In this document: positions 1 through 6,636 of the stretch, piece after piece | Numbering within the stretch: the stretch's first letter is position 1 | How the letters are laid out: each line of letters opens with the position of its first letter | Source of the DNA: Campylobacterales bacterium | GTDB lineage: Bacteria > Campylobacterota > Campylobacteria > Campylobacterales > Sulfurimonadaceae | Assembly (NCBI GenBank): GCA_016937915.1 | Contig: JAFGVR010000208.1 | Coordinates: forward strand, 1 to 9,455 | Direction of reading: 5' to 3' | Length of the DNA: 9,455 nucleotides | The notes under the pieces: model-generated | What the model saw: the letters and a program-made list of their open reading frames with translations, nothing else | What the model was told of the DNA's origin: nothing | Databases searched by the model: none | Made by a program: the position numbers and the translations under genes

Positions 1-1151
1 GTTTGCATAACTTCTTGCTCGCTTACTTTTACATTTTCAGCTTGAGCTAGTTGATCTATGATAAATGTAGCTTTTACACTTTTCTCTGCATCTTCACGGA
101 AAGTGTTACGGAACTCTTCTAGTTTGTCTGCGTTTTCACGAAGCTCTTTTATCTCATCTTCACTTAGAGATGCTGCTTTTTTGTTTACAGCCATATCTAT
201 CTCTTGATCAACTACAAACTCAGGAAGATCAAAGTTAATCTCATTTACATAAGTTTCAAGTAGAGCTGGTTTTAGATCTTCGTTATAAAGTTTTGAAAGT
301 TTTTCATTTTCAATTACCTCTTTAACTTGAGTTTTTAGACTCTCTAGAGATGCATCTTCTTGGTTACCTAAAAGTTTTTTAGCTAAATCATCGTTAATCT
401 CAACAGCTGCTTTTGCTTTGATACTATTTACAGTTACTTTAAATACAGACTCTTTACCTGCTAAATCTTTTGCTTGGTACTCAGCTGGGAAAGTAACTTT
501 AACCTCTACATCATCACCTTTTTTAGCACCAACTAGTTGATCTTCAAAACCTGGGATGAATTGACCTGAGCCTAAAGTTAGGTCAAAGTTTTCAGCTTTT
601 CCACCAGCAAAAGCCTCACCATCAACAAAACCTTCAAAGTTTATGTTCGCTATATCACCACTTACTAAAGCACGATCCTCTCCAACTTCTACTAATTCAG
701 CTTGATTTTCAGCTATCTTAGTTATTCTCTCTTCAACTTCAGCATCACTTACTTCAGGCTTAGCAAAATCTTTTACTAAAGATGCATAATCACCAAGATC
801 TATAGAAGGTCTCATAGCTATTTTAACAGTCACATCGATTTTATCATCTGATTTATCAAACTTAACGATATTTGGCTCACCGATAATTGAACTATTCTCA
901 ATTTTCATCTCATCTAAACCTGTGCTTAAAACAGCTCTTAACGCTTCTGCTTCAGCATCTTGAACTATCTTATCACCGTATTGTTTTTTAATGATAGCTG
1001 CTGGAACCTTACCTTTACGAAAACCTTGAACATTAGCAGTTTTGCTTAATTGTTTAACTATTTTTTCTACATTTGCATCTATAACTTTTTTTGATATAGT
1101 AGCTTCTATCTCAGCGTTAGCACCATTGATTTTGTTTGATTTGATTTCCAT
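1..1151 (-). CDS. tig: Trigger factor (ribosome-associated chaperone / peptidyl-prolyl isomerase), C-terminus off window
   Basis: Trigger factor binds the ribosome next to the exit tunnel and shields nascent chains; its middle domain is an FKBP-type prolyl isomerase. Reading the minus strand gives 383 uninterrupted codons from the ATG at 1151, with no stop before the left edge. The family is about 430 residues, so roughly the last 45 residues are missing. The N-terminal ribosome-docking signature GFRKGKVP lies at residues 43-50, as in E. coli. An FKBP-like domain follows at about residues 155-240 (GDIANINFEGFVDG, then GQFIPGFEDQLVG), and a helical C-terminal chaperone region comes after it. 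The start is supported by AAGGAAA a few bases upstream. It lies 77 bases downstream of lspA on the same strand, so it may be partly cotranscribed, but an AT-rich palindrome in the gap could mark its own promoter. Identification is secure. Confidence 0.97.
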   Translation of the reverse strand, partial: MEIKSNKINGANAEIEATISKKVIDANVEKIVKQLSKTANVQGFRKGKVPAAIIKKQYGDKIVQDAEAEALRAVLSTGLDEMKIENSSIIGEPNIVKFDKSDDKIDVTVKIAMRPSIDLGDYASLVKDFAKPEVSDAEVEERITKIAENQAELVEVGEDRALVSGDIANINFEGFVDGEAFAGGKAENFDLTLGSGQFIPGFEDQLVGAKKGDDVEVKVTFPAEYQAKDLAGKESVFKVTVNSIKAKAAVEINDDLAKKLLGNQEDASLESLKTQVKEVIENEKLSKLYNEDLKPALLETYVNEINFDLPEFVVDQEIDMAVNKKAASLSEDEIKELRENADKLEEFRNTFREDAEKSVKATFIIDQLAQAENVKVSEQEVMQ

Positions 1152-1176
1152 CAATTTCCTTTTTCAAATATATGTT

Positions 1177-1192
1177 TAGTTTTATAAAACTA
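1177..1192. promoter_or_regulatory. 16-bp perfect palindrome in the lspA-tig gap, possible tig promoter or operator
   Basis: TAGTTTTATAAAACTA is a perfect inverted repeat with no spacer, 26 bases upstream of the tig start. On the minus strand it contains TATAAA and is preceded by TATAGT, either of which could be a -10 element; a TTGCCA lies further upstream. The sequence is very AT-rich, so both the promoter reading and the operator reading are weak. The symmetry itself is seen directly; its function is inference. Confidence 0.35.
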
Positions 1193-1228
1193 TAATTTTT
1201 GGCAATGTTACCCTAAATCTGCTTTTAA

Positions 1229-1684
1229 TTAGCTTTTACAAAGCTTTGGTTTGAAGTTCAAAATAAGTATCCAAACCACCGCTACATCTATCATAACATC
1301 TGCAAAATTAAACACCGCAAAATCAAATCCACAGTGCCAATAAACCATATCAACAACTCCGCCATGGATAAACCTGTCGTATATGTTTGATACCGCACCA
1401 CCAAGCATAAGACCAGCTGGAAAGGCGAAGCAAAGTTTTTTGAGATACAAAATATAACTAAATATACCTAAAACCATAATTAGTTGAATATATTTAAGCC
1501 ACTCATCTAAAAATGCAAACATCGAAAATGCTACACCCTTGTTGTAAACAAGTATAAAATCGATGCACTCTGTGTAGTATCTAAACCCCTCCACAAAAAG
1601 AGTTTTTATATTTTGATCTATGATGAAAACACCAGTTAATGCAAAGAGGAGGATAAGATTTAGTTTTACTAGATGCTTATCCAT
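1229..1684 (-). CDS. lspA: Lipoprotein signal peptidase (signal peptidase II)
   Basis: LspA is an inner-membrane aspartyl protease that removes the signal peptide from diacylglyceryl-modified prolipoproteins by cutting before the lipidated cysteine. The 151-residue length is normal. Family motifs appear in order: IIDQNIK at 21-27, [11 protein letters not shown] at 46-56, the block [10 protein letters not shown] at 95-104, and FNFADV at 125-130. The expected catalytic aspartate pair is D103 and D129. Four hydrophobic segments are visible (about 7-23, 63-82, 86-100 and 123-144), matching the four-helix topology. The ATG lies inside the end of glmM: the two frames overlap by 8 bases, and an AAAGAG within the last glmM codons can act as ribosome binding site, so translation is probably coupled. 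No terminator is visible between lspA and tig. Confidence 0.97.
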   Translation of the reverse strand: MDKHLVKLNLILLFALTGVFIIDQNIKTLFVEGFRYYTECIDFILVYNKGVAFSMFAFLDEWLKYIQLIMVLGIFSYILYLKKLCFAFPAGLMLGGAVSNIYDRFIHGGVVDMVYWHCGFDFAVFNFADVMIDVAVVWILILNFKPKLCKS

Positions 1685-3017
1685 TTAACTCTTTTTTAAA
1701 AAACTCTATAAGTTTTTCCATATTTGTATCTATCTGTTTTGCATCTTTACACTCTAAAAGAACTCTTAGTTTGTTTTCAGTTCCAGAATATCTGATAAGG
1801 TGGCGGATATCTTGTGTATCTAACTCTTTTAGTTTTTCATCTAAAAATGGTATCTCATCTAAAGGTTTTTTCACATCTACTTTTATATTTACAAGTTTTT
1901 GAGGATAAAGTGAAAATGGGCGTAAAACTTTTGAAGCTTTTGATTTTTTGTCTATAAGCAGTGCTAAAGTTTGAAGAGCAGATGCTAATCCATCACCAGT
2001 TTTTGCAAAATCGCTCATTATGATGTGACCACTTTGCTCACCACCAAAATTTATCCCCTCTTTTTTCATAACCTCTAAAACATGTTTATCACCAACATCT
2101 GAGCGGAAAAGTTTTAGTTTTTTAGATTTCATAAAATCTTCTAAACCTTGGTTACTCATAACAGTTGAAACGATTCCATCCCCTTTTAGCATCCCTTTTG
2201 AAGCTAGATACTCACCTAAAGCTCCTAAAAGCTGATCACCATCGACAACTTCCCCATTTTCATCAACTACTACAAGTCTGTCTGCATCGCCATCAAGTGC
2301 TATCCCTATATCTGCTCTGTATTTTCTTACATTTTCACAAAGCTCTTTTGTGTGTAAAGCTCCACACCCCTCATTGATATTAAATCCATCAGGCTTATCG
2401 TGTAAAACTATCACCTCTGCACCAAGCTCCTCTAAAACAGTTGGTCCCACTTTGTATCCAGCTCCATTTGCAGTATCTAAAACGATTCTCATCCCACTTA
2501 GCGTCATCTCTTTTGGAAAAGAGTTTTTAAGTTGAATGATATATCTACCTATTACATCATCTATCCTTTTTGCTTTTCCAATCTTTTTAGCTGTAACTTG
2601 AGCATCTTTTATAAGTTCATCGTTTGCAAATATCTCCTCTATCTTTGCTTCGACATCAGTTGAGAATTTATCACCATGACAATCAAAAAATTTGATACCA
2701 TTATCTTCGTAAGAGTTGTGAGATGCACTTATCATGATCCCAGCATCGCATCTCATGTTTTCTGTAATAAAAGCAATTGCAGGTGTTGGCATAGGGCCGA
2801 TCTCAATTACATCATACCCAATAGCAGTTAGCCCTGAAACGATAGCACTCTCTATCATATAACCACTTCTTCTCGTATCTTTACCGATTAAAATTTTATT
2901 AGTTTTTGATTTTTGTTTAAAATAAATACCAGCTGCCATAGCTACACGCATAGCAAGTTCTGCTGTTAAAAAAGACCCAGCTTCCCCTCTAACGCCATCT
3001 GTTCCAAATAATTTCAT
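1677..3017 (-). CDS. glmM: Phosphoglucosamine mutase
   Basis: GlmM interconverts glucosamine-6-phosphate and glucosamine-1-phosphate in the cytoplasm, on the path to UDP-N-acetylglucosamine for peptidoglycan and lipopolysaccharide. The 446-residue length matches the family (about 445). The four signature regions of the alpha-D-phosphohexomutases are present: the phosphoserine loop SASHN at 97-101 (S99 is the expected phosphorylated serine), the metal-binding loop DGDADR at 242-247, the sugar-recognition loop GEQSGH at 326-331, and the phosphate-binding [10 protein letters not shown] at 409-418. The residue after SHN is serine, where the general signature has proline; the rest of the active site is intact. 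AGGAAA lies six bases before the ATG. It is the first gene of the minus-strand glmM-lspA(-tig) group and diverges from rpsT. In H. pylori this gene was historically called ureC. Confidence 0.98.
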   Translation of the reverse strand: MKLFGTDGVRGEAGSFLTAELAMRVAMAAGIYFKQKSKTNKILIGKDTRRSGYMIESAIVSGLTAIGYDVIEIGPMPTPAIAFITENMRCDAGIMISASHNSYEDNGIKFFDCHGDKFSTDVEAKIEEIFANDELIKDAQVTAKKIGKAKRIDDVIGRYIIQLKNSFPKEMTLSGMRIVLDTANGAGYKVGPTVLEELGAEVIVLHDKPDGFNINEGCGALHTKELCENVRKYRADIGIALDGDADRLVVVDENGEVVDGDQLLGALGEYLASKGMLKGDGIVSTVMSNQGLEDFMKSKKLKLFRSDVGDKHVLEVMKKEGINFGGEQSGHIIMSDFAKTGDGLASALQTLALLIDKKSKASKVLRPFSLYPQKLVNIKVDVKKPLDEIPFLDEKLKELDTQDIRHLIRYSGTENKLRVLLECKDAKQIDTNMEKLIEFFKKELNG

Positions 3018-3051
3018 AATATTTTTCCTACATAATTAAGCTTATCAGTCT

Positions 3052-3060
3052 ATTTTAACA
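3052..3060 (-). promoter_or_regulatory. Predicted extended -10 promoter element for glmM
   Basis: On the minus strand this reads TGTTAAAAT, an extended -10 (TG, one base, then TAAAAT) about 35 bases upstream of the glmM ATG, with a weak GTTAAA near the -35 position. It sits in the 124-base divergent region, where a promoter for glmM is expected. Vegetative promoters in Campylobacterota rely mainly on the -10 element and T-rich upstream periodicity, so the poor -35 is not a strong objection. Prediction only. Confidence 0.45.
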
Positions 3061-3080
3061 TAAAAATATTCTCCTTTAAC

Positions 3081-3108
3081 TTAACTTTAATCATCTTTAA
3101 GCTAGAAT
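3081..3108 (+). promoter_or_regulatory. Predicted vegetative promoter for rpsT-prfA
   Basis: A -10-like TAGAAT at 3103-3108 is preceded, after a 16-base spacer, by TTAACT at 3081-3086. The upstream DNA has regularly spaced T-runs, typical of Campylobacterota housekeeping promoters. Transcription would start near 3115, giving a leader of about 27 bases ending in the rpsT ribosome binding site. It is the best -10 match in the divergent region on this strand. Confidence 0.55.
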
Positions 3109-3124
3109 TGCGGACTTAAATTTT

Positions 3125-3139
3125 ATGAGAAGGACTCAT
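3125..3139 (+). promoter_or_regulatory. Ribosome binding site of rpsT displayed in the loop of a small hairpin
   Basis: The sequence is ATGAG, AAGGA, CTCAT: a perfect 5-bp inverted repeat whose 5-base loop is exactly the Shine-Dalgarno core. The stem ends three bases before the rpsT ATG at 3142. After one T-T mismatch, two further A-T pairs could extend it. The site clearly decides the rpsT start. Whether the hairpin forms or serves in regulation by S20 is inference. Confidence 0.5.
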
Positions 3140-3141
3140 TA

Positions 3142-3402
3142 ATGGCAAATCACAAGTCATCTGTTAAGAGAATTCGCCAAACGATAGTTAAAGCTGAACG
3201 CAATCGTTTCTACAGAACTCGTCTTAAAAACATAGTAAAGGATGTTAACACTGCAATCGCAACTGGTAACAAAGAAGAAGCTACTGTAGCATTTAAAGTA
3301 GCTAATAAACAACTACACAAATTTGTAAGCAAAGGTATCTTAAAAAAAGAGACTGCTGCTAGAAAAGTAAGCCGCTTAAACAAAGCACTTAACGCACTGT
3401 AA
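3142..3402 (+). CDS. rpsT: 30S ribosomal protein S20
   Basis: S20 is a primary 16S rRNA-binding protein of the small ribosomal subunit, folded as a three-helix bundle. The 86-residue, lysine/arginine-rich product begins [13 protein letters not shown], the typical S20 start. It has the expected family features, including the conserved [11 protein letters not shown] stretch at 21-31 and the C-terminal [19 protein letters not shown] region. Length matches the family. The ATG is eight bases after AGAAGGA. It is the first gene of a two-gene operon: prfA starts 11 bases after its stop, an arrangement also recalled from H. pylori. The short leader contains a hairpin presenting the ribosome binding site, which could be relevant because S20 is translationally autoregulated in E. 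coli. Confidence 0.98.
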   Translation: MANHKSSVKRIRQTIVKAERNRFYRTRLKNIVKDVNTAIATGNKEEATVAFKVANKQLHKFVSKGILKKETAARKVSRLNKALNAL

Positions 3403-3413
3403 GGCTAACATCT

Positions 3414-4481
3414 ATGTTGGCAGATAAACTAAAACCGTTTATCAACCGCTATAACGAACTTAGCAACTTGCTAAGTTCACCTGATATCACTTCTGACATC
3501 AAAAGGATGACAGAACTCTCAAAAGAACAATCAAACCTTTCACCTATAGTTGAAAAAGCAAATGAATATAACACACTTTTAGCTGAGATAGCAGACTCAA
3601 AAGAGATGCTTTATGATCCTGAAATGGCAGAGATGGCAAAAGAGGAGTTAAAAGAGCTTGAACCTAGAAAACCACAGATAGAAGATGAGATAAAGATGCT
3701 TCTTCTTCCAAAAGATCCAAATGATGATAGAAACATCATCCTTGAGATGCGTGCTGGAACTGGTGGTGATGAGGCTGCTATATTTGTTGGAAATCTTTTT
3801 GATGCATACACTCGTTATGCAGATCTTAGAGATTGGAAGATTGAACTTATATCTACATCGGTTTCAGAGGCTGGTGGATATAAGGAGATAACTGCACTCA
3901 TCAAAGGTGATCAGGTATATAGTAGATTGAAATACGAGGGTGGAACTCACAGAGTTCAGCGTGTCCCAGCGACTGAGTCTCAGGGGCGTGTACACACATC
4001 AGCTATTACAGTAGCTATTATGGCTGAGGTTGATGATGTTGAGATAACTATCGCAGATAAAGATCTAAAGATCGATGTTATGCGTTCATCTGGTTGTGGA
4101 GGGCAGTCTGTAAATACTACAGACTCCGCTGTTCGTATCACCCACTTACCAACTGGTATAGTGGTGACAAACCAAGATCAAAAATCTCAACACAAAAACA
4201 AAGACAAAGCTATGAAAGTTCTAAAAGCTAGACTTTATGAACTTGAGATGAATGCAAAACAATCTGAAAATGCGGCTGAGAGAGCTGCACAGGTTGGAAC
4301 AGGTGATAGAAGTGGTAGAATTAGAACTTACAACTATCCTCAAAACCGTATAAGTGATCACAGAATCAACTTAACACTTTACAGACTACAAGAGATTATG
4401 GGTGGTGGACTTTTCGATGAGATAATCGAACCACTTATCGCAGATACACAAGCAAAAATAGTTGAAGCAGCTGGGTTATAG
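3414..4481 (+). CDS. prfA: Peptide chain release factor 1
   Basis: RF1 recognises UAA and UAG stop codons in the ribosomal A site and triggers hydrolysis of peptidyl-tRNA. The 355-residue length is normal. The stop-codon recognition motif is PAT at 185-187 within VPATESQGR. This is the RF1 tripeptide; RF2 would have SPF. The catalytic GGQ lies at 229-231 within [10 protein letters not shown], where the glutamine is normally methylated by PrmC. The N-terminal helical domain (about 1-100) and the conserved [10 protein letters not shown] block at 112-121 are also present. The start is supported by TAAGG overlapping the rpsT stop codon, which suggests coupled translation. The gene ends in TAG, located in the loop of the downstream terminator hairpin. 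Confidence 0.98.
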   Translation: MLADKLKPFINRYNELSNLLSSPDITSDIKRMTELSKEQSNLSPIVEKANEYNTLLAEIADSKEMLYDPEMAEMAKEELKELEPRKPQIEDEIKMLLLPKDPNDDRNIILEMRAGTGGDEAAIFVGNLFDAYTRYADLRDWKIELISTSVSEAGGYKEITALIKGDQVYSRLKYEGGTHRVQRVPATESQGRVHTSAITVAIMAEVDDVEITIADKDLKIDVMRSSGCGGQSVNTTDSAVRITHLPTGIVVTNQDQKSQHKNKDKAMKVLKARLYELEMNAKQSENAAERAAQVGTGDRSGRIRTYNYPQNRISDHRINLTLYRLQEIMGGGLFDEIIEPLIADTQAKIVEAAGL

Positions 4482-4501
4482 TACCCACTGTTTTAATTTT
4501 T
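4468..4501 (+). terminator. Rho-independent terminator of rpsT-prfA, overlapping the prfA stop codon
   Basis: CAG at 4468-4470, a bulged C, and TGGGT at 4472-4476 pair with ACCCA and CTG at 4483-4490 across a six-base loop. The hairpin is followed at once by TTTTAATTTTT. The prfA stop codon TAG (4479-4481) lies in the loop. The T-tract is only on the plus-strand side, so it should stop rpsT-prfA transcription. It could also hinder transcripts arriving from the convergent PDZ gene, but no good U-tract follows on that side. Confidence 0.75.
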
Positions 4502-5483
4502 ATTCATTTATATTAACAAAAAACTGAAAACCGTTTCTCTCAAATAAAAGTGATGTTTTAGTTTTGAAACTTCCAAGATGCTCTGATAGATCATCATCAT
4601 TTTTCACTATCTCAGAGTTTACTTTTACAAGTCTATCACCAACTTTTAAACCATACTTCTCATACTCTTTTGATACCCCAATCAACTCCAAATCTTTACT
4701 AAAATAAAGTCCGATGCTCTCTAAAAAAGTATCGCTCAAAACTCCACCACCAACTCTCTCATAGGTTGTAACTTCAAACTCTAAATTTTTCCCATCCCTT
4801 TTAACTTTTACCTTATGTTTACTCCCAACTTTTGCAAACAAAAGATTACGCATAAAACTCGCACCATCTTTTACACTTTTACCATCAAAAGAGATAATCT
4901 CATCACCCACTAAAAAAGGGTTATTTTTTATGTATGGGTTTACTCTAGAAACTATTACACCTTTTGCAGATGCATCTAGACGGATCCCTATATCTGAGTA
5001 TCTAATATCATCACTTTTTATAAATCTATCTATATACTCTTTTTCTATCACACCATCTTGTGTAACTATCCCCTCTAAGGCACAACATGAGTTAACAAGT
5101 ACTTTTGGAGTAGTAAAGTTTTGCGTAAATTTTGCAAGGTGGTTTAACCCAATTTGAGGTGATAAAACTTCCCCCTCTTTTGCATCATCTTTGCTTATGG
5201 CTGCACAACCTGATGATAAAAAGTAGTTTATCCTAAAAGGAAATTCAAAATAGGTTTTACTCTCAACAAGGTAGAGTTCTAAAAACTTGTCATATTTTAA
5301 AATTTTCTCATTTGGTTTTTGTTGTGAATAGATTAAAGTTTTTGTTTTTGTAATTGGGATTTGAATAGTTTCGTTAGTGATTGAATTTGAGTCAATAAGT
5401 TTTTGTTGGCAAGACCCATACCCACCTTTACAAGCATATGAGGTAAAAAAGAGAAGATGCAAAAGAGCAAAGAGGCGAAACAC
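4500..5483 (-). CDS. Exported tandem-PDZ-domain protein, function unknown
   Basis: I recognise the architecture but not a characterised function. The 327-residue product starts with a hydrophobic segment (residues 2-16) typical of a signal peptide, so it is probably periplasmic. A C at 18 (SYAC) gives a poor lipobox, so lipoprotein status is doubtful. Residues 30-155 resemble no domain I can name; they carry C93 and an adjacent pair C133-C134, besides C18 and C25. Two PDZ-like units follow: about 161-240 (IGIRLDASAKGVIVSRV, then VGDEIISFDGKSV) and about 250-327 (YEKYGLKVGDRLVKVNSEIV). No serine-protease domain is present, so this is not a DegP/HtrA protease. The start is GTG, directly after the ebfC TAG stop, with GGAG eight bases upstream; no nearby ATG exists. 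It is the last gene of the ferredoxin-panD-ebfC cluster and converges on prfA. Confidence 0.85.
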   Translation of the reverse strand: MFRLFALLHLLFFTSYACKGGYGSCQQKLIDSNSITNETIQIPITKTKTLIYSQQKPNEKILKYDKFLELYLVESKTYFEFPFRINYFLSSGCAAISKDDAKEGEVLSPQIGLNHLAKFTQNFTTPKVLVNSCCALEGIVTQDGVIEKEYIDRFIKSDDIRYSDIGIRLDASAKGVIVSRVNPYIKNNPFLVGDEIISFDGKSVKDGASFMRNLLFAKVGSKHKVKVKRDGKNLEFEVTTYERVGGGVLSDTFLESIGLYFSKDLELIGVSKEYEKYGLKVGDRLVKVNSEIVKNDDDLSEHLGSFKTKTSLLFERNGFQFFVNINE

Positions 5484-5804
5484 CTATCTTGCTCCACCAA
5501 ACGGGTTCATCCCACCAAGGCCACCAAGCATACCCATAGCACTACTTTGCTGGTTTTGTTGAACCATTTTACTTGCATCGTTTAATGCACCGATAAGTAA
5601 AATCTGTAGAGATTCTTTGTCATCCATAAGTGAATCATCTATATTTAGATCTATAACTTCACCTTTTCCATTAACCTGAACCTCTACCATTCCACCACCA
5701 CTTTTTACAGTGAAAGTTTTAGCTTCAAGTTCTGCTTGAAGTTTTTTTGCACTCTCTTGCATCCCTTCTAGCATCTTGCCCATCTCACCCATGTTTCCAA
5801 ACAT
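5484..5804 (-). CDS. ebfC: YbaB/EbfC family nucleoid-associated DNA-binding protein
   Basis: YbaB/EbfC proteins are small dimeric DNA-binding proteins that associate with the nucleoid; in many bacteria the gene lies beside dnaX and recR, but here it lies beside panD. The 106-residue length fits. An N-terminal helix (MGEMGKMLEGMQESAKKLQ, about 5-23) leads to a beta-sheet with the family motif VKSGGGMVEVQVNGKGEV (33-50). A second helix follows, and the tail is rich in glycine and methionine (MGMLGGLGGMNPFGGAR). The start ATG shares one base with the panD stop (TAATG), and there is no strong ribosome binding site, so translation is probably coupled to panD. The PDZ gene begins immediately after its stop. 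Confidence 0.93.
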   Translation of the reverse strand: MFGNMGEMGKMLEGMQESAKKLQAELEAKTFTVKSGGGMVEVQVNGKGEVIDLNIDDSLMDDKESLQILLIGALNDASKMVQQNQQSSAMGMLGGLGGMNPFGGAR

Positions 5805-6169
5805 TAGATTTTATCCATTATCTCAACTATGTCGTTGTTATCATCAACTAAAACAACATGAGGTTTGTAAGTCTCTAACTCTTTTTCATCATAAGTAGCA
5901 TAAGCTACTACGATTATCTTATCGCCTGGTTGAACTCTTCTAGCTGCTGCACCATTTAAACACATATCGCGTTTACCACGCTCACCTAAAATGATATAAG
6001 TTGAAAATCTCTCACCATTGTTGATGTTAAGTATCTCAACTTTTTGTCCAACTCTCATCTTTGAAGCTTCTAAAAGCTCCTCATCTATAGTGATAGAACC
6101 CACATAGTTAAGGTTAGCATCTGTAACTGTAGCACGGTGTATCTTACTGTAAAACATCTCTATTTGCAT
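5804..6169 (-). CDS. panD: Aspartate 1-decarboxylase precursor
   Basis: PanD decarboxylates L-aspartate to beta-alanine for pantothenate and coenzyme A synthesis. It is made as a proenzyme and cleaves itself between Gly24 and Ser25, producing a pyruvoyl cofactor. The 121-residue product has that site in YVGSITID (G24-S25) and the expected active-site residues by E. coli numbering: K9, H11, R54, Y58 (in STYI) and N72 (in LNGAA). The length is slightly under the E. coli enzyme (126). ATG lies six bases after the stop of the ferredoxin-like gene, with an AAGAG overlapping that stop codon. It overlaps ebfC by one base. PanD usually needs a maturation factor only in enterobacteria (PanZ), so none is expected here. 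Confidence 0.97.
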   Translation of the reverse strand: MQIEMFYSKIHRATVTDANLNYVGSITIDEELLEASKMRVGQKVEILNINNGERFSTYIILGERGKRDMCLNGAAARRVQPGDKIIVVAYATYDEKELETYKPHVVLVDDNNDIVEIMDKI

Positions 6170-6175
6170 ATACTC

Positions 6176-6550
6176 TTACATCCCCATCTGTTTTTTCATA
6201 TCTGCAGGTGATATAGGCTCATCCCATACATCTTTGTTTATAACATACTCTTCTACAACATTTCCACCGATGATATGCTCTTTTACGATGCGATCAATCT
6301 TCTCTTTTGTAAGTCTTGTGTACATAGTGTGACCTGGCTCAACTAAGATAACTGGACCCTCTGAACATCTGTTTAAACAAGATGTGCGGATCGGCTGAAC
6401 TGTAGCCATGATACCCTCACGCATAAGAGTAGATGCAAGATGTTGAAATATATCTTGCGTTTGTGCATTTACACACGATGGCTTTGGCATACCTGGAGGA
6501 GCTGATTGCTCACACTTAAATATATAATATGCTGGTTGAGGGATTCCCAT
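6176..6550 (-). CDS. Thioredoxin-like [2Fe-2S] ferredoxin
   Basis: This small soluble protein resembles the thioredoxin-fold [2Fe-2S] ferredoxins (Aquifex Fd4 type, related to NuoE). Counting from the ATG at 6550, four cysteines lie at 13, 26, 58 and 62, in the pattern C-x12-C, a 31-residue gap, then C-x3-C (SCLNRC). This is the classic cluster-binding spacing of that family. Family-like context includes SEGPVILVEPG after the last cysteine. The 124-residue length fits a stand-alone ferredoxin. A TTG at 6556 in the same frame would add two residues, but AGGAA is 8 bases from the ATG and only one base from the TTG, so the ATG is preferred. It is the first gene of the panD-ebfC-PDZ group. Its electron partner is not evident from the window. 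Confidence 0.88.
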   Translation of the reverse strand: MGIPQPAYYIFKCEQSAPPGMPKPSCVNAQTQDIFQHLASTLMREGIMATVQPIRTSCLNRCSEGPVILVEPGHTMYTRLTKEKIDRIVKEHIIGGNVVEEYVINKDVWDEPISPADMKKQMGM

Positions 6551-6590
6551 AATCAAGTTTCCTTTGCATTCGTTTTTTTAATTTTTCGGA

Positions 6591-6596
6591 ATTATA
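6591..6596 (-). promoter_or_regulatory. Predicted -10 element for the ferredoxin-panD-ebfC-PDZ operon
   Basis: On the minus strand this is a perfect TATAAT, within TTTGGATATAATTCCG, 40 bases upstream of the ferredoxin ATG. No good -35 is seen at 17 bases, which is usual for Campylobacterota vegetative promoters. The element lies between the flaC stop and the ferredoxin start, where the cluster needs a promoter because flaC has its own flagellar one. Confidence 0.6.
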
Positions 6597-6636
6597 TCCA
6601 AATTAGAGTCCATTTTCCTTTAAGCAAAATATTAGT

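Noticed and set aside
1191..1196. Plus-strand TATAAT that could drive transcription antisense to lspA
   Set aside because: A six-base match in very AT-rich DNA with no -35 and no gene or RNA to transcribe in that direction; not enough to call.
2165..2535. Two plus-strand open frames of 61-70 codons inside glmM
   Set aside because: They lie antisense to a clearly conserved enzyme gene, have no ribosome binding site worth noting, and their translations look like low-complexity shadows of the glmM codons.
3611..3811. Minus-strand open frame of 66 codons inside prfA
   Set aside because: Antisense to conserved release factor sequence; serine-rich translation typical of reading AGA/GAT-type codons backwards.
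4930..5562. Two plus-strand open frames of 61-75 codons opposite the PDZ and ebfC genes
   Set aside because: No upstream signals, no recognisable protein features, and the opposite strand carries the coding frame with tight gene junctions.
6551..6556. TTG start two codons upstream for the ferredoxin-like gene
   Set aside because: The ribosome binding site AGGAA is only one base from the TTG but eight bases from the ATG at 6550, which is the normal distance.
6612..6630. Imperfect inverted repeat ATTTTCCTTTAAGCAAAAT just downstream of flaC, as a possible terminator
   Set aside because: The stem is A/T pairs with a central mismatch and no loop or T-tract follows, so a stable terminator is unlikely.
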